A stretch of DNA of 64,000 bases from Cordylochernes scorpioides (GCA_030710605.1 CP092879.1:27723201-27787200), one strand, 5' to 3'; positions 42,777 through 54,329 are shown, counted from the stretch's first letter. Program-made: numbers and translations. The notes: generated by a model not told the origin, from the sequence alone.

Positions 42777-45700
42777 TAACTACCTTATTAAACGAGGCCT
42801 CTAGCCCAGAAGATATTGACAGGGTGGTCCTCCTTCTGACTTCCATCCTGCAATCAGCTTGTGACTCTTCCATGGGGAGACGCTCCAATACTACAAGACC
42901 GTCAAAGCCGTGGTGGACCCCCGAACTGAGTCGGATCAGAAGGTTGGTTATCTCCCTCCGCCGTTATAGTCAGAAAGTCCGGTGTTCTATTAGGAATTTC
43001 TTCCGCGGTTTATACCGAGCGTGCCATAATCGACTGAAGGCGGCTATACGGAAAGCTAAAAGTAAATCCTGGCTTAATCTCTGCAAGGAGGTGTCATCCG
43101 CATACTGGAGTGACATACATCGATTTATCGCCCGGGGCCGCGGCTCACCCCGAGGTCCGCCACTTCTCAAACATGATAACGGCTCTCTTTACAATCCTCA
43201 TGAGACTTGCCAGACCCTGTTAAAATCACTTTTTCCTACCTGACACCAGACCTCACCCGCAAAGGAATGCAATTTCTGCTCACTCAGACGAACCTGAATT
43301 CAAACCCTGGGAAGTTTTGCGAGCCATTCATCGCTGTGGAAAAAGGAAAGCCCCGGGCCCTGACGGTCTTGGTTCAAAATGCCTAGACCTGGGCGGCCCT
43401 TCCTTGCAATTCCTGCTGGCCGAATTGTTCACCAAATGCTTTCGTATGGGCCACTTCCCCCGTCAATGGAAAGAAGGCCGCCTCATACTTCTGCCTAAAT
43501 CCTCCAATTCAGCCACCAGTCAGCTGGAGAAATACAGACCTATTACTTTATTGAACACTATGGCCAAAGTATTTGAGAGATGTATCCTGGCCCGACTTCA
43601 GAGGCTCGCGGATCGTCATGGATGGTTCTTTGAAGATCAATACAAAACCGTATTGGGTACCGTAAATGGTCGTTCGGCGGAAGATGCACTGGCGAGTATC
43701 ACTCAATTAATTGAAGAAAGACAAGCTCACTGGAGGAAAACTCTTGTCATCAGCTCGGACATCAGTAAGGCCTTCGACACTGTTTGGAGGCCGGCAATCA
43801 TACAAAATCTTGAACGTCTAAATTGTTCAGAGTCTATTACCTGTTTAGTAAAAAGCTTTTTGGAAGACCGGACGGTTTCTTACTCAGCTTGGACAGCAAC
43901 AGAATGTACGTCCTCCCAACTCGGCACTCCCCAGGGTTCAGCGCTAAGTCCTTTCCTGTGGAACATAGTTTCTCGGACCATCTTCACCCTTCCCTCCATC
44001 ATAGATAGCCGATTAATAGCTTACGCGGACGACTTCACCCTTATGACTCAGGTTCGTAGTCGCCTGCCGGTCTCTGCCACTAACACCTTCTTGGAGAGGT
44101 TGACATCTTGGTGCACGATAAATGGTCTTAATATAAACCCCATTAAGACTCAAGCTTGCCTGTTCCAATGGCGTAATGTCCACCCCAACTCCGAGACAGG
44201 GCTTAGAGTCCTTGGTCAACCTTTAAACATCAAGAAGACCGTCACAATCTTAGGAGTGGAGTTTTACCAGACCCGCGGATTTGTCGCCCACCTACGCAAG
44301 ATCACACGTAGATGCAGATCAATAATCCCACGACTCACCCACACCATACAGGGTAAATTTGGAAGCTTCTTTTCAGCTGGACGGAGCGTCAGCATGGGGA
44401 GGTCGTGCTCTCTCCAGCGAAGGCATTAGACAACTTAGGAGCCTTCACTGCAATTTTGCGAAACGTGTACTGAGAGGAGGTCCTTACACACCTACAGTCT
44501 CAGCCATCTCCATCACCGGCAGCCCTCCTTTCGATATTATTGTTAGGTCTCGTACGGCGTTCCTGAAGGAAATCAATGAAGGAAATTTTGAATCTAGACC
44601 AGGCCCTGCTTCTTTGCCATACCCTCCAGATAGACGTCAATTGTCTTTCAGTCTAAACATCGAGGAGATAATAACACCTATAATATTCACAGACGGATCA
44701 AAAAATGAGGCTGGGGTGGGCGCTGCAATTGTTCCCTCATCAGAAGATCAGCAGCCCGTTCTCTTACGGCTCCATCCCGACTGCATAGCCTTCCAGGCTG
44801 AACTTCTGGCAATCCGCTGGGCGGTCCGTCTGGTGAAGGAAGGTTATTCAAGAAATGCGATCACTATCGCGTCGGACTGCAGATAAGCTCTGTCAGCCAT
44901 ATGTACGTCAGGTCCAGTTCGATCGACATTAGTAGCTAAGATTATTCTCGCACTGAACACCAACCAAAACGTAAATCTGTGTTGGGTGCCGGGACACTGC
45001 GGCATCGACGGAAAGGAAAGAGCAGACAGAGCTGCTAAGAACGCGGCCGTTTTGATCTTAGAGCCATCATTTTCCATTCTGCCTAGAAGCCTGGCCCGTA
45101 ACCACTCACGCGCGGCAGCCCTAGACGCATGGACGGAGGTTTATTGCCAGGACCACTACAACAGACACCTGAGGAGAATAGCCCATACTCCAGACCGGTT
45201 GCTCCAATTCCTCCCTAAGGTCTGTCCTGGAGAAGTTACCACCACCTTACTTACAGGACATGGCCATGTTCGGGCAGACTTGGTTCTCTGGCGTCCTGGG
45301 GAAGACCCATCTTGCCCACATTGTATGGAGTAACAACAGACTGTGGACCACCTTCTATTCAGATGCCCTGCTTTCATGCAACACAGAATGAAGACAGCTC
45401 TGCTGCTTGGGAAGACCTCCTTCGACCCAGTCTCGTTGGCTGGACTCCCGGGTTCTCTGCAGGCATGGAACTTCCTGACCAGCTGGTTCGGCTCTGCAAT
45501 TGGCTCTATATAAATATAATCTAGAGTAACTGGTTTCTACTAGTTAGCTGGACAGCCCGGGCAGTTGGCGTTTCTTGCGCTCCAGGGGCCTGGGTTATCC
45601 TTATTTCTCTCTCTATACTCTTAGAAGACGGGGCAATTTAGCAGCAGATGAATAGAAATTTGTTCCTCACATCCACAGAATCATCTTGAATCCTGCACTG

Positions 45701-46229
45701 CTTTGATGAATTTTAAAAAGCTTCTAAAATTTTCGTGATTTGTAATAAATTGAGAGTTGTGGAAATTTGCCCGAAAATAATTCGGAATATTAGCGGGAAA
45801 GAAACTTTGAAATGTTTGGTTAGTATTTTTCTTCAATAGTGTAACTTTATATTTAATCAAATTTTCAATATATCTGGAATATCCAAGTTGTATCGCTGTT
45901 GATCCTCGATCGATAAATATTTTATTCAAGCACGTTGTCGTTGATTTTTATTTGACAAATCCATGTTGTCTGGAGCTCAAAAGATTATTACTTTCATAAA
46001 ATTCATAAATTCGATTTTTCAAAATTTTTTCGAAAATTTTTGAAAGATTTGAAATCAATGAGATAGGTCGATAACTTTTTGTTGATTCTAAATTAGATTT
46101 ATGTAGTTTGGGAATTATCTTTAGAGCTGCTATTTTCCATTTCTCCGGATAATACCCCTTTTTGAATACATTTATTAAATAGTTTGCATAACATATGCTT
46201 AATTTTTGGGTAAGAACATTTGATCATAT

Positions 46230-46476
46230 TGTGGCGAAGAAATATTTTATTATTTAATTTAATATAATTCAATGAAAATACTCAACAGATTATAAAAAAA
46301 TATATTACTCCGTATTTGTGAAATCATTTTAAAATATTTCTTTGCTTGCTTGCTTAAGATTCCCTAGCTGTAGATAGTTTTGCTGACTTGTTAATAATTG
46401 TCGACTCGTCGTTGTGACGTCATCAATAAATTATTTTATATCTTAGGATATTTCAAGGCTTGATTTCTACGCCACA
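46230..46476. repeat. Solo LTR (247 bp)
   Basis: It starts TGTGGCGAAGAAAT and ends ATTTCTACGCCACA, with ATAT on both sides (46226-46229 and 46477-46480). TG...CA ends, short inverted termini and a 4-bp target duplication fit a Ty3/gypsy solo LTR. It interrupts the LINE reading frame cleanly. Confidence 0.85.
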
Positions 46477-47779
46477 ATATTGTTACTTATGTTGTCTAAA
46501 CCTGGAGCTTTTTAAACATCAGAATTAGAAATGATATTCATTATTTCTTCTACTTCGATAATAATTATGCTTGGATTATTCATTCGTGGCTTAAAATTTC
46601 TAATTATTTGTTGTTGAAAATTTTCCAAATTAGGATCGTCTTCAGGAATTAAATCGTCCATTAATATGGTCATTGTTTGCTCTTTTAGATATTCTGGTGA
46701 ATTGTCAATTATGGGAATTCCATTCTTTACATTTGAGGATCTTAATTTATTGAAGAACTTATAAGCATTACCAAATGGATTATCTGTGTAATTTTCTTCA
46801 ATAACGTTTCGCCAGTTAGTTCTTTTAGCTTTTCTTATTGCATTAGTGTATTTGTTTCTTGCCAACTTAAATGTATTGTAACTGATTGTTTTATGACGAT
46901 AATACTAGTTTCTAATATAATGAAAATGATTTTTTATTATTTCCTGTTCATTAGTCCACCAGTCAATTCTGGAAACATGTTTATTAATGGGGGATTTAAC
47001 CTTCGAAGATTTATATGCTGCTTCTCTCAATAAATTCATGAGTGCGTTCACTATCCTATCAATGTCTTCCTCATCTTTCACTCTGCTTATATCAATTCCC
47101 AGTTTTTTGTATCTTGTAATGATATGTTATTAGAAAAATTTGCCCAATTCGCATTTTTTTTCAAAGTGGAAATTTGATTATTGAATAAATGACCATTCTT
47201 TAACCTGATATCAAATTTAACAGCAACATGGTCGGAAATATTAGTCAAATCAGAGGTATGCCAGTTGTTTATTAAACTTAGTGAGTGTTTATTCGAGATT
47301 GTGAGATCAATTATACTTACTCTCCGCGACAGGTGGGTGTTTTTTCAGGTTATGTATAAAGAGGTTACATTCGTCTATAATAGGTTGTAATCTATATCCA
47401 TTAGAGTTTATAACAAACCATATAGTAGGTCTTGAATTAAAATCACCGCAAAGGATTACAGGTTGATTTATATACGTTTTGAGCAGATCTCTAATGAATG
47501 TTTGATGAACAGGGTTAAATGTATTCGGATGAATGTAGAAATTAGAAATAATTAATTTTGCTTTAACTGTAAAAATAGATATTGTTGTACAAAAAGAATT
47601 TGTGAATTTTTCCTCTTTGCTGAACTTTATATTTTTATTTAAAATTATAGTTGCCGTATATTTTTCCCCAGTTTTATTCGAACATATAATTTGAGAGTCC
47701 ATATCATAAATAACATTTTCATGTAAAACATATGGTTCTTGAATCAAAAGAATGTCAGGTGAAGGATATTCACATATCA

Positions 47780-47885
47780 AACAAAATGTTAACGCGGGAT
47801 TCGATCCCGGTTCATGACTGTCTGGAAACGAGGGTGTTACCCACTCGTCCTTGTCAGGTGGGTCATCTCTAGTGTTGGCCTGTAG
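47780..47885 (-). mobile_element. tRNA-derived SINE-like insertion
   Basis: On the minus strand, GACGAGTGGGTAACACCC resembles a tRNA A box region and GGGATCGAATCCCGCG a B box with a perfect T-arm GCGGGATTCGATCCC when inverted. It interrupts the endonuclease between QQNVRKCF... and PDILLIQEPY. The anticodon arm does not fold well, so it is a SINE head rather than a functional tRNA gene. Confidence 0.55.
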
Positions 47886-47978
47886 TTTACTTATCGCAGT
47901 AAAACATTTTCTTACATTTTGTTGAATACATCTCACATTTTCAATCATATAGGATATTAATCTATTTAAGATTAAGCT

Positions 47979-48449
47979 TTAAATTGTATTTGCTACATCA
48001 TTTCCCTCGTATATTTGTGAATATTGTGTCCTTTGGATAATTTTGTCTATTTGTGATTTGTAAATCGGGCATTCACTTGAATTTGATTTATGGTTTGTAG
48101 AAAGGTTTTTAAATTTAGGGTGCTTAGAGAAATTGTGACAATTTGGCGCTTCAGTACAGTTGTGGCTACCCTGTACACCGCATATTTTACATATTTTAAT
48201 GTTTTGGCAGTCTTTTGTTTTATGGTTCGGATTAAATTCAAAACAATTTTGGCATTGTCTTACAAATATTCTGTCTTGTGTAGAACATCGCTCAAAATCG
48301 GTGTATATCTCATTACCCATTTTTCTTAAAATTTGGTAAACTTTAGGAGTTACTTTTAATACTATATTGTGATATGCAGAGTTAAATCCCATTCGCGGTA
48401 CGAGACAAGCGATGCCAAACACGTCCGCACAGTTGGCTTCAGAAGCCAT
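47979..48449 (-). pseudogene. LINE ORF1 zinc-knuckle fragment
   Basis: A 156-codon frame carries GFNSAYHNIVLKVTPKVYQI and Cys/His modules CQNCFEFNPNHKTKDC and CKICGVQGSHNC, plus a third, damaged one near the C terminus. These are nucleocapsid-like motifs of LINE ORF1. The N-terminal half is missing because the element ends where copy B begins. It precedes ORF2 directly. Confidence 0.75.
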
Positions 48450-48454
48450 ATATC

Positions 48455-50530
48455 GATTATGTTTATTTTAATTCATTTGAAAAATTCAACTATCCCTGAT
48501 CATTTATTTTACTCTGGGATGCCGTCACTAAAGGATTAAGTACTCTTGGTGAAATTTTATTATTGCAATTCAGAATCTTCCACTGAAGCTTTACGAGCGT
48601 TTCGTAACTTTAAAGGTATTCGAAGAGGTAAAGGACCCATGAGTTGCTACTCTCTAAGGAGAATGATAAAAAATTTTGAGAAGACTGGATCTCTGGAAGC
48701 AAAACCTCGGAGTGGAAGACCATCGACACGCAAGTCAGTGGCTGTTACGGTTTCGCAGAATGTTGAAGCTATTGAAACGTTATCCACGTATGGAGAAGTA
48801 AGTGCTCGGCAAGTTTCTCGACAAACGGGGATTTCGTATGGAACAGTTTGGAGAGCTCTAAGAATTTTTCTTAAAAAATACCCGTACAAAATTCAAAGAT
48901 TTCACGAGTTAAAAGTCGGCGATTTTGAGAAGCGTCAAGAATTTGCTGCATGGGTTTTCCGGCAAATTGATATTGATGAAAACTGGCTGTCGAATGTTCT
49001 GTGGACAGATGAAGCTCACTTTTCTCTAAAGGGAGAATTTAACATTCAAAACAGCCACATTTAGGCAACAGAAAACCCTAGGATTTTTACAGAAATGCCA
49101 CTTCATCAGCCCAGAGTTACAGTTTGGTGTGGGTTCACTTCTTCTTTTATTATTGGGCCATTTTTCTTTGAAGAAATAAATGGAAGAACTTTTAAAACCG
49201 TTTCTGTAACTCTGGTGAACGTTATGTTCAACTTTTGAGAGAAAAGGTTATCCCCATATTGCAGGACAGACAAGCACTGACCGAAATAACATTCATGCAA
49301 GATGGAGGACCTCCTCATATCTCCCGCGGTGCCAAACAATTGCTGAAGGATACGTTCGGTGAAGATCGTGTGATAAGTCGCCACTTTATACACCAGTGGC
49401 CTTCAAGATCACCAGACTTGACGCCTTGCGATTTTTGGATATGGGGGGGTACATTAAGTCGCGTGTTTATCGATGCCGGCCTACCACATTGGCCATGTTG
49501 AAGGCTTCTATCAGACGGCACGTTTCAGTGTGAACAGTAATTTTTGTTTGTTTGTCATTTGCTCACATCTTATATTATGTCGTGCAGACCAAATTGTTAC
49601 AACTTCTCGGATAACACTGTACACACAATTTTACCCCTTATGTTTAATTTATCGCTTTTCGCTCATTAAAAGAAATAGCATAAGGAATATTCTCTGTAAC
49701 CCCCCACCTTTAGAAATTTTGGGCAAAAAAAAATAATACAAAATGATTTTACTACCACGTTTTTCATCGCAAAAGGTTGATTTAAAAATTATATTTATTT
49801 AAGGGGATACATTTTTTAAAATCGTGTACAGTATAATAAACAATGATAACATTTGACAAGCCCATAGGATATTTGGAATAAAGTACGACAAATGTATTTT
49901 GTCACACCCATCTATATTTCATTTGTTGGATCATTACAAATTTCCAGTTAAATAGTCGAGTGTCGCCAATTATTCCAGAAATTACACATTCCTTATAGCA
50001 AGAAATCCTATTAGTAGTACCATCATAATTTTTGGTACTATATTAACATTTCAAAAAATCGTGTATTGAATTCAGCTATGCTTTTCAAACATTCAATATA
50101 TTTGACAAAACTCTATCAAAAATATAAATATTTTTTGCTACATGTTTTAATTTGCATATACCTATTTTACATATCTCAGATTGTATTTAAAAATCGTTAA
50201 CCATTTCTTCAAACTTTTGGCGAAATGGTGCTTTATTAATTAACGATTTGATATTATTAGGATTCTTTCCTGGTATACAAAAAGGAAAAATACGTGTCGA
50301 TCAGTTATATTTTTCAATTAATCAAACAATTTGGCCGCTGAATTTCTGATTCTGGTACAGCGCCATCTAGGGAATGAAATTGTAACTAAAATCAATTTCG
50401 AAATTTTCAATATTTGCCATAAAAAATCCCATTGCATTCTGAACACAATGGTGTTTACCGCATTGCTCTAGCGCAAATATTCGCGGAGTTATTAATTTTT
50501 AAAGTTGTGCGGGACTTTTGGATCACCCTG
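48455..50530 (+). mobile_element. Long-TIR Tc1/mariner-superfamily transposon, copy B
   Basis: It runs from the 5' UTR (48455, TATCGATTATGTTTATTTT) through transposase, 3' UTR and TIR to GGATCACCCTG at 50530, followed by TA. The 5' TIR is missing, as the LINE starts there. The 3' half is very close to copy C. Confidence 0.85.
48520..49530 (+). pseudogene. Transposase, copy B
   Basis: ATG 48520 (MPSLKD, then a stop) precedes the frame 48546-49064, which keeps both HTH regions (YGEVSARQVSRQTGISYG) and the first catalytic block LWTDEAHFSLKG. A TAG replaces the Trp codon after NSHI. The core continues in other frames with FMQDGGPPHISRG and SPDLTPCDFWIWG, so all three catalytic Asp codons survive. 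A deletion at about 49527 removes the C-terminal 50 or so residues. Inactive. Confidence 0.85.
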
Positions 50531-51529
50531 TATATAGAGATAAATATTTAACACTTTATGTAGGAAGTAACCTGCATTTTGAGGAAGGCTCAATTCAGGT
50601 ATACCTGTAGAGACAACTGTTAAACTATCCACGTATTGATTTATTCCCATCTACCAATTTTCACAATATTTATCGCTTGTTTAAACTTCATTATCTATTC
50701 ACGCGTTTTCTTCTCTACTGCTGGGCTCTGCGCGCCATCTCGTGACCTAAATTAGAACTATTTAAAATAAATGAAGATGCTATCATTATATTTACATATA
50801 ATTATATTATTATTTTTTCATATATATATAAATTTATATATTTTATATATGTTAATAATATTTATTATATTCTTGTGTGTGATCATATATTTAATAAGAA
50901 AAAAAAATCAATATTTAATATAGATATTTTTCAATAGATGGCAGTAGTGTCATTGTGAAAAACGTTTAACCTCCGAAGTAAGAGATTAATTTTCTTTCCT
51001 ATCAAATATTTGAACTCGATCTTTCAAATTTTGCCTTAATATTGGCAAAGGAACAAAAGTGAGATGAAATTATGAGAAGGGCCTCTCCTGACCATGAAAC
51101 CAAAAGTTGCAAAGGTGAAATTCTGTAATAAATACCAGATAAATATCATACACAGCTAAACGTTGCATACATTTATCATGCCCGAAGTAAATATATGCCA
51201 GAAAAGTCATCTAGAAATTCAAATCCAGCCGAGCTACTGGTTCATGCAGAGTTCAGGCTGCACTGAACAGGTAAAAGGACCATCAACCCAAATCGTGTTC
51301 GCTGCTAGCTTTATTTGATTCAACAAGAAAGTTGGTCAGACTATATTCTTGATTAAGCCTATATCTAAGTTTAGTTGATATATTTGTTGACATGCTTATG
51401 ATGTTTTGCTATCTTAAATATTCATTTGAACGCACAGTATATGATGATACAACAATATATATACCTATTTATTCTTAATTAAGACTTTAGCTCAAAATCT
51501 TGCAGGAGGGAAATCAATCGTGAAGAAAA
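50531..51529. other. No gene recognised
   Basis: AT-rich sequence. A possible short exon at 51212-51271 (frame IQIQPSYWFMQSSGCTEQ between TCTAG and CAG|GTAAAAG) is too short to call. Confidence 0.4.
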
Positions 51530-51690
51530 GACATCTTAATCTGTCAAAATAGACCCAAAAACTATCTGCCATATGTTCACAGTCTCTGTCTTCTAGTGGA
51601 CTCAGATCGATGACCAAACCAGTTCCATCTTTGGCAAATTGAGAAACGTTCACCCTGAGACAAGGTCTGTGTCCCTCATCAGTAAAATAT
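51530..51690 (+). repeat. Diverged copy of the 8145-8300 MITE family
   Basis: It shares TCTGTCAAAATAGACCCAAA, CTAGTGGACTC and GAGAAACGTTCACCCTGAGAC with 2300-2480 or 8145-8300. The minus strand reads CTGATGAGGGACACAGACC, so a hammerhead-like 5' box is present, but the second box is not GAAA. Confidence 0.45.
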
Positions 51691-51799
51691 CTCCTCCTCT
51701 CTCTCTCTTTTAGTAAAGAAGATATAATCAAATAATAATAATTAATACGTGTATATATTCACTACAACCATCGATATCTTTCATAGTATAGTTATATTT

Positions 51800-51835
51800 T
51801 GCCTGTCGAAGGGCTTTTGCCCGAAAGCTTGTAAC
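51800..51835 (+). other. Degenerate hammerhead-like motif
   Basis: CTGTCGAAGGGCTTTTGCCC precedes GAAAGCTTGTAACG. The stem GGGC/GCCC followed by GAAA matches the hammerhead stem II and second box, but the first box is CTGTCGA instead of CTGATGA. Similar units are in both arms at 32840-32925. Confidence 0.45.
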
Positions 51836-52021
51836 GTTTTTACAATTAAAGAAACTCATCTTCTGAAACTTCTTAATTGATATACCTTACTGGAAAAGTC
51901 TTTAATCTTTAATAATAATTATTATTTGAACTTTTTTATATCTCCCAACATTTATGATTTATATACAAAATATATCTCAAAAGTGTTTAACTCGTTATAT
52001 AATCTTAAAGATTTGTATTTT

Positions 52022-52719
52022 TGCGGGTTATAATGTGTTTAAGAGATTAATAGTTGAAATAAAAAAAAATTCACATTACGTTTGTGTTTACAAATTTATT
52101 TCTATAAGCCTTCAGTTCTTGCTCTTTCTTAACCTGAAGTTACAATAAAACGAGCTTGTACAGAGAAACTTGAGTTGGTTCAGCAAGAACTAAAACTGGA
52201 TTAGAAGGTTTTCTGAGGAAAGTGGTCAGCTTTAAAACTCTTATCATCTCTATTCCAATGACAAATAAGCAGCATTGCAGAAAATTTTGAGAAAGAAAAA
52301 AAATCAATATTAATCTTCAACGCAACGCAAACGTTCGTAAACACTTGCAAAAAATTATATTATTCCCCGTTATGTATAATGTCTTTGTATTATGTATAAA
52401 ATAATTGTATTATGTATTATTATGCATTCGCCGTAATAACATTATTCGCCAAGTAATAAGATAAACAACGTTTTAAGAAAAACAAAATTTATTCCTCAAA
52501 ATAAAGAACATCGTTTGTTGCAGGTGTTTTCGAATTTTGGGACAACCATTAACCATTGCTGAACCAACTCAGTTTCTCTGTACAAACTCGTTTTATTGTA
52601 ACTTCAGGTTAAGAAAGAGCAAGGACTGAAGGCTTATAGAAATAAATTTGTAAACACAAACGTAATGTGATTTTTTTAATTTAAATTATTAATCTCTTAC
52701 ACACATTATAACCCGTAAA
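52022..52719. repeat. Large foldback element, arms of about 163 bp
   Basis: Left arm 52022-52185 (TTGCGGGTTATAATGTGTTT ... GTTGGTTCAGC) is the inverse of 52558-52719 (GCTGAACCAACTCAGTTTCT ... ATAACCCGTAA), with ~372 bp between. Identity is high apart from small indels. No terminal duplication or coding frame is seen. Confidence 0.9.
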
Positions 52720-52784
52720 ATATATAATTGAAAACTATTTCTACAGATCTTATGAGGTAAAGGATTCTAAATGGAAAAGGAAGG

Positions 52785-52900
52785 AAATGGCTCATTAGTG
52801 GTGAATCCCCTCAGCAATTTCACCATTTCAATCTTCAAGATTAAATGGAGAGATTAACCTGGCCACTTCATCACTAATGAGGCCATGTCTTCTCCAGTTA
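52785..52900. repeat. Small palindromic copy of the CTGATGAG/GAAA family
   Basis: ATGGCTCATTAGTGGTGAA and, inverted, TTCATCACTAATGAGGCCAT flank ~45 bp. On the minus strand the left arm keeps GAAA and a CTAATGA variant, with ATGGT/GCCAT next to them. Confidence 0.65.
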
Positions 52901-52984
52901 TACTTCTTTGTAGTATATGGTCCGTAGAAATAGTTTTTGATTAAATATATTTGAAAAGTTGAGTTAAAAATTGATATTAAAACA

Positions 52985-53330
52985 AATAAATAACGCACCA
53001 TCTATATATATATATAATAAAAGGATCTAAAAGCACGAATGTTTCTTTTATACACAATACAAACTTCTACTGCCCTTACTGCGATGAAAAAATATATTGG
53101 GAGGGCTTGGCTCATCAGTGGTGAACCCTCCCAGCGGTTTCGCCAATTTAATCCACCAGACCGCTTCTCAGAGCTCTAATACTGTATTGGACGATTCTGC
53201 TTATATACGCAGCACTGAAGGGTGGAATCTCTAAAATGGTTTTCAAGAAAATTAAGGACATAATCTTATAGGACAGTAGAATTATATTCAAATATTTGCA
53301 TCGAACAATGCTCTTCCGCAAACAATAAAG
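52985..53330 (+). repeat. CTGATGAG/GAAA family, longest single-arm copy
   Basis: It has the lead-in GCACCATCTATATATATATA, then AAGCACGAATGTTTC, the core TTGGCTCATCAGTGGTGAA ... GGTTTCGCCAA, and an extension to 53320 that is the inverse of the middle of the 31.6-32.1-kb element. Confidence 0.8.
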
Positions 53331-54329
53331 ACAAGGTCAGTTGGGCATAAATTAACACAAAGCAATAATTGAAAAATTTATATCAAATTTTTAATGAATA
53401 GAGATAGTACATAGATGGGTGATGTTAACGATACGATGATAACGCTAACTTGTATCTCCGAATAAAATAAAATAAAAAAAACTAACCCCACAAAAGAAAA
53501 CGATGTTACCAATTTGTCTATTCTTTCATAATGGCAACAATTTACATATTCCTTATTTACATTTTATAATATAATTGTATTTTATTATTCAAGCGGCCAA
53601 GACAATACAGTCGAACTTGAGTAATTCAAAGCTCAAGGGTCAAAAAAAGAAAATTCGAATTATCCAAAAATTCGAATTAAAGACGTTAGACTCTTATAAC
53701 TGAAATAAGAAAACTTGGTAAAATGCGATAAACAAAGATGATGGTATGTTAATTCTTTCTAGAATATAACGATTTAATGTCAATGAAAGTTTTTATATGT
53801 GAATATGAGTATTTTCATATTTAAACTAGAATATTTTGACGCGATGAAAACTACAAACGTCTATATGAAAAGACGATTTATTACATATATAAAACGTTCA
53901 CCCTTTATTCAGTTAAAAGAACATTGCCACACAACGTGAAAATATGATGAATATAACATAAGGAAATTTAATAATCTTTAGATGAAATCATACAGATATA
54001 TTTCGTTTCCTGTATTAATTCTAATTTAGAAATTATTCTGATTTAAGTAAGGGTTTATTTATTTATATTTATTTCGACTTAGAGCGCTATATCCCACTAG
54101 GGACACTTGCACTTTAAAGGTAAACTAAACATAGAAAGGAAAGAAAGAAAGATATTTGAAATATGTACAAGAATCAATATGCAATTTAGTTAGATGAAAA
54201 GAGAGAAAATTATCAACACAATTGATATATGTACAAAGAGTTGTTATGCCAATTTAGTCAAATGAAATTGCTTGTAGTGTATTCAAGGAAAACAATTTAC
54301 AGATTGAAGAAAGTTATTTAAGAAAGAAT
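53331..54329. other. No gene recognised; one Tigger-like end at 53606-53695
   Basis: CAGTCGAACTTGAGTAATTC followed by TCAAGGG and GAATTATCCAAAAATTCGAA resembles a Tigger-type terminal repeat, but no partner is found. The segment 54060-54120 (CTTAGAGCGCTATATCCCAC) looks like a dispersed repeat. The rest is AT rich. Confidence 0.45.

Larger units (their letters stand above)
40174..45520 (+). pseudogene. LINE ORF2: endonuclease, RT, RNase H
   Basis: MSRPLRVLQVNAKKSP opens the AP endonuclease (ADIVLLQELS; after a one-base slip in a T run near 40331, VILGMDTNAHSPTWG and FTDHIPIW). After the inserted LINE, a linker (PWWTPELSRIRR, 42905) leads to RT: KRKAPGPDGLGSKCL, YRPITLLNTMAKVFE, SSDISKAFDTVWR, GTPQGSALSPFLWN, and AYADDFTL with the YADD box (44020). 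RNase H follows with ITPIIFTDGSKNEAG, FQAELLAIRWA and IASDCR, then a stop at 44884, and WVPGHCGIDGKERADRAAKN (44980). The C-terminal module has CPHC...HLLFRCP. At least three frameshifts and two stops make it inactive. Confidence 0.9.
38990..45625 (+). mobile_element. R1/LOA-like LINE with ORF1, endonuclease, RT and RNase H
   Basis: The element contains, in order, ORF1 (39031-40181), ORF2 with AP endonuclease, RT, RNase H and a C-terminal Cys/His motif, and a 3' UTR. It is interrupted at 40928-42776 by another LINE with target duplication TAACTACC(C/T)TATTA. Several stops and frameshifts are present, yet all domains remain. A RNase H domain plus zinc-knuckle ORF1 places it in the R1/LOA/I group; I cannot pick the clade. 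Confidence 0.9.
45681..47948 (-). pseudogene. LINE ORF2: endonuclease, linker and deleted RT
   Basis: MIENVRCIQQNVRK begins the endonuclease; an in-frame foreign segment (about 47785-47885) is followed by DILLIQEPYV, NFYIHPNTFN and VILCGDFNSRPT. A linker frame (46865-46512) reads RNKYTNAIRKAKRTNWRNVI. After the solo LTR come KGYYPEKWKIAALKIIPK and YRPISLISNLSKIFEKILKN (about 46190-46010), then RQHGFV jumps straight to the C-terminal part at 45929. The palm with YxDD is gone. Confidence 0.85.
45640..48449 (-). mobile_element. LINE with internal deletion, solo LTR and tRNA-derived insertion
   Basis: Reading leftward it has an ORF1 remnant, the ORF2 endonuclease carrying a tRNA-like insert, a linker, a solo LTR inserted in the linker-RT junction, RT finger motifs, a jump over the RT palm, and a C-terminal Cys/His piece (CGCEEQISIHLLLNC). 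It abuts the 5' side of transposon copy B at about 48450. Confidence 0.85.

Noticed and set aside
47796..47870. Functional tRNA gene
   Set aside because: The T arm is good, but acceptor and anticodon stems do not pair and the segment lies inside a LINE frame; better explained as a SINE relic.
51642..51683. Minus-strand CTGATGAGGGACA ... TGTCTC as a further hammerhead
   Set aside because: The first box and a plausible stem II are present, but the second box reads GTGAA rather than GAAA and no stem I or cleavage triplet can be placed.
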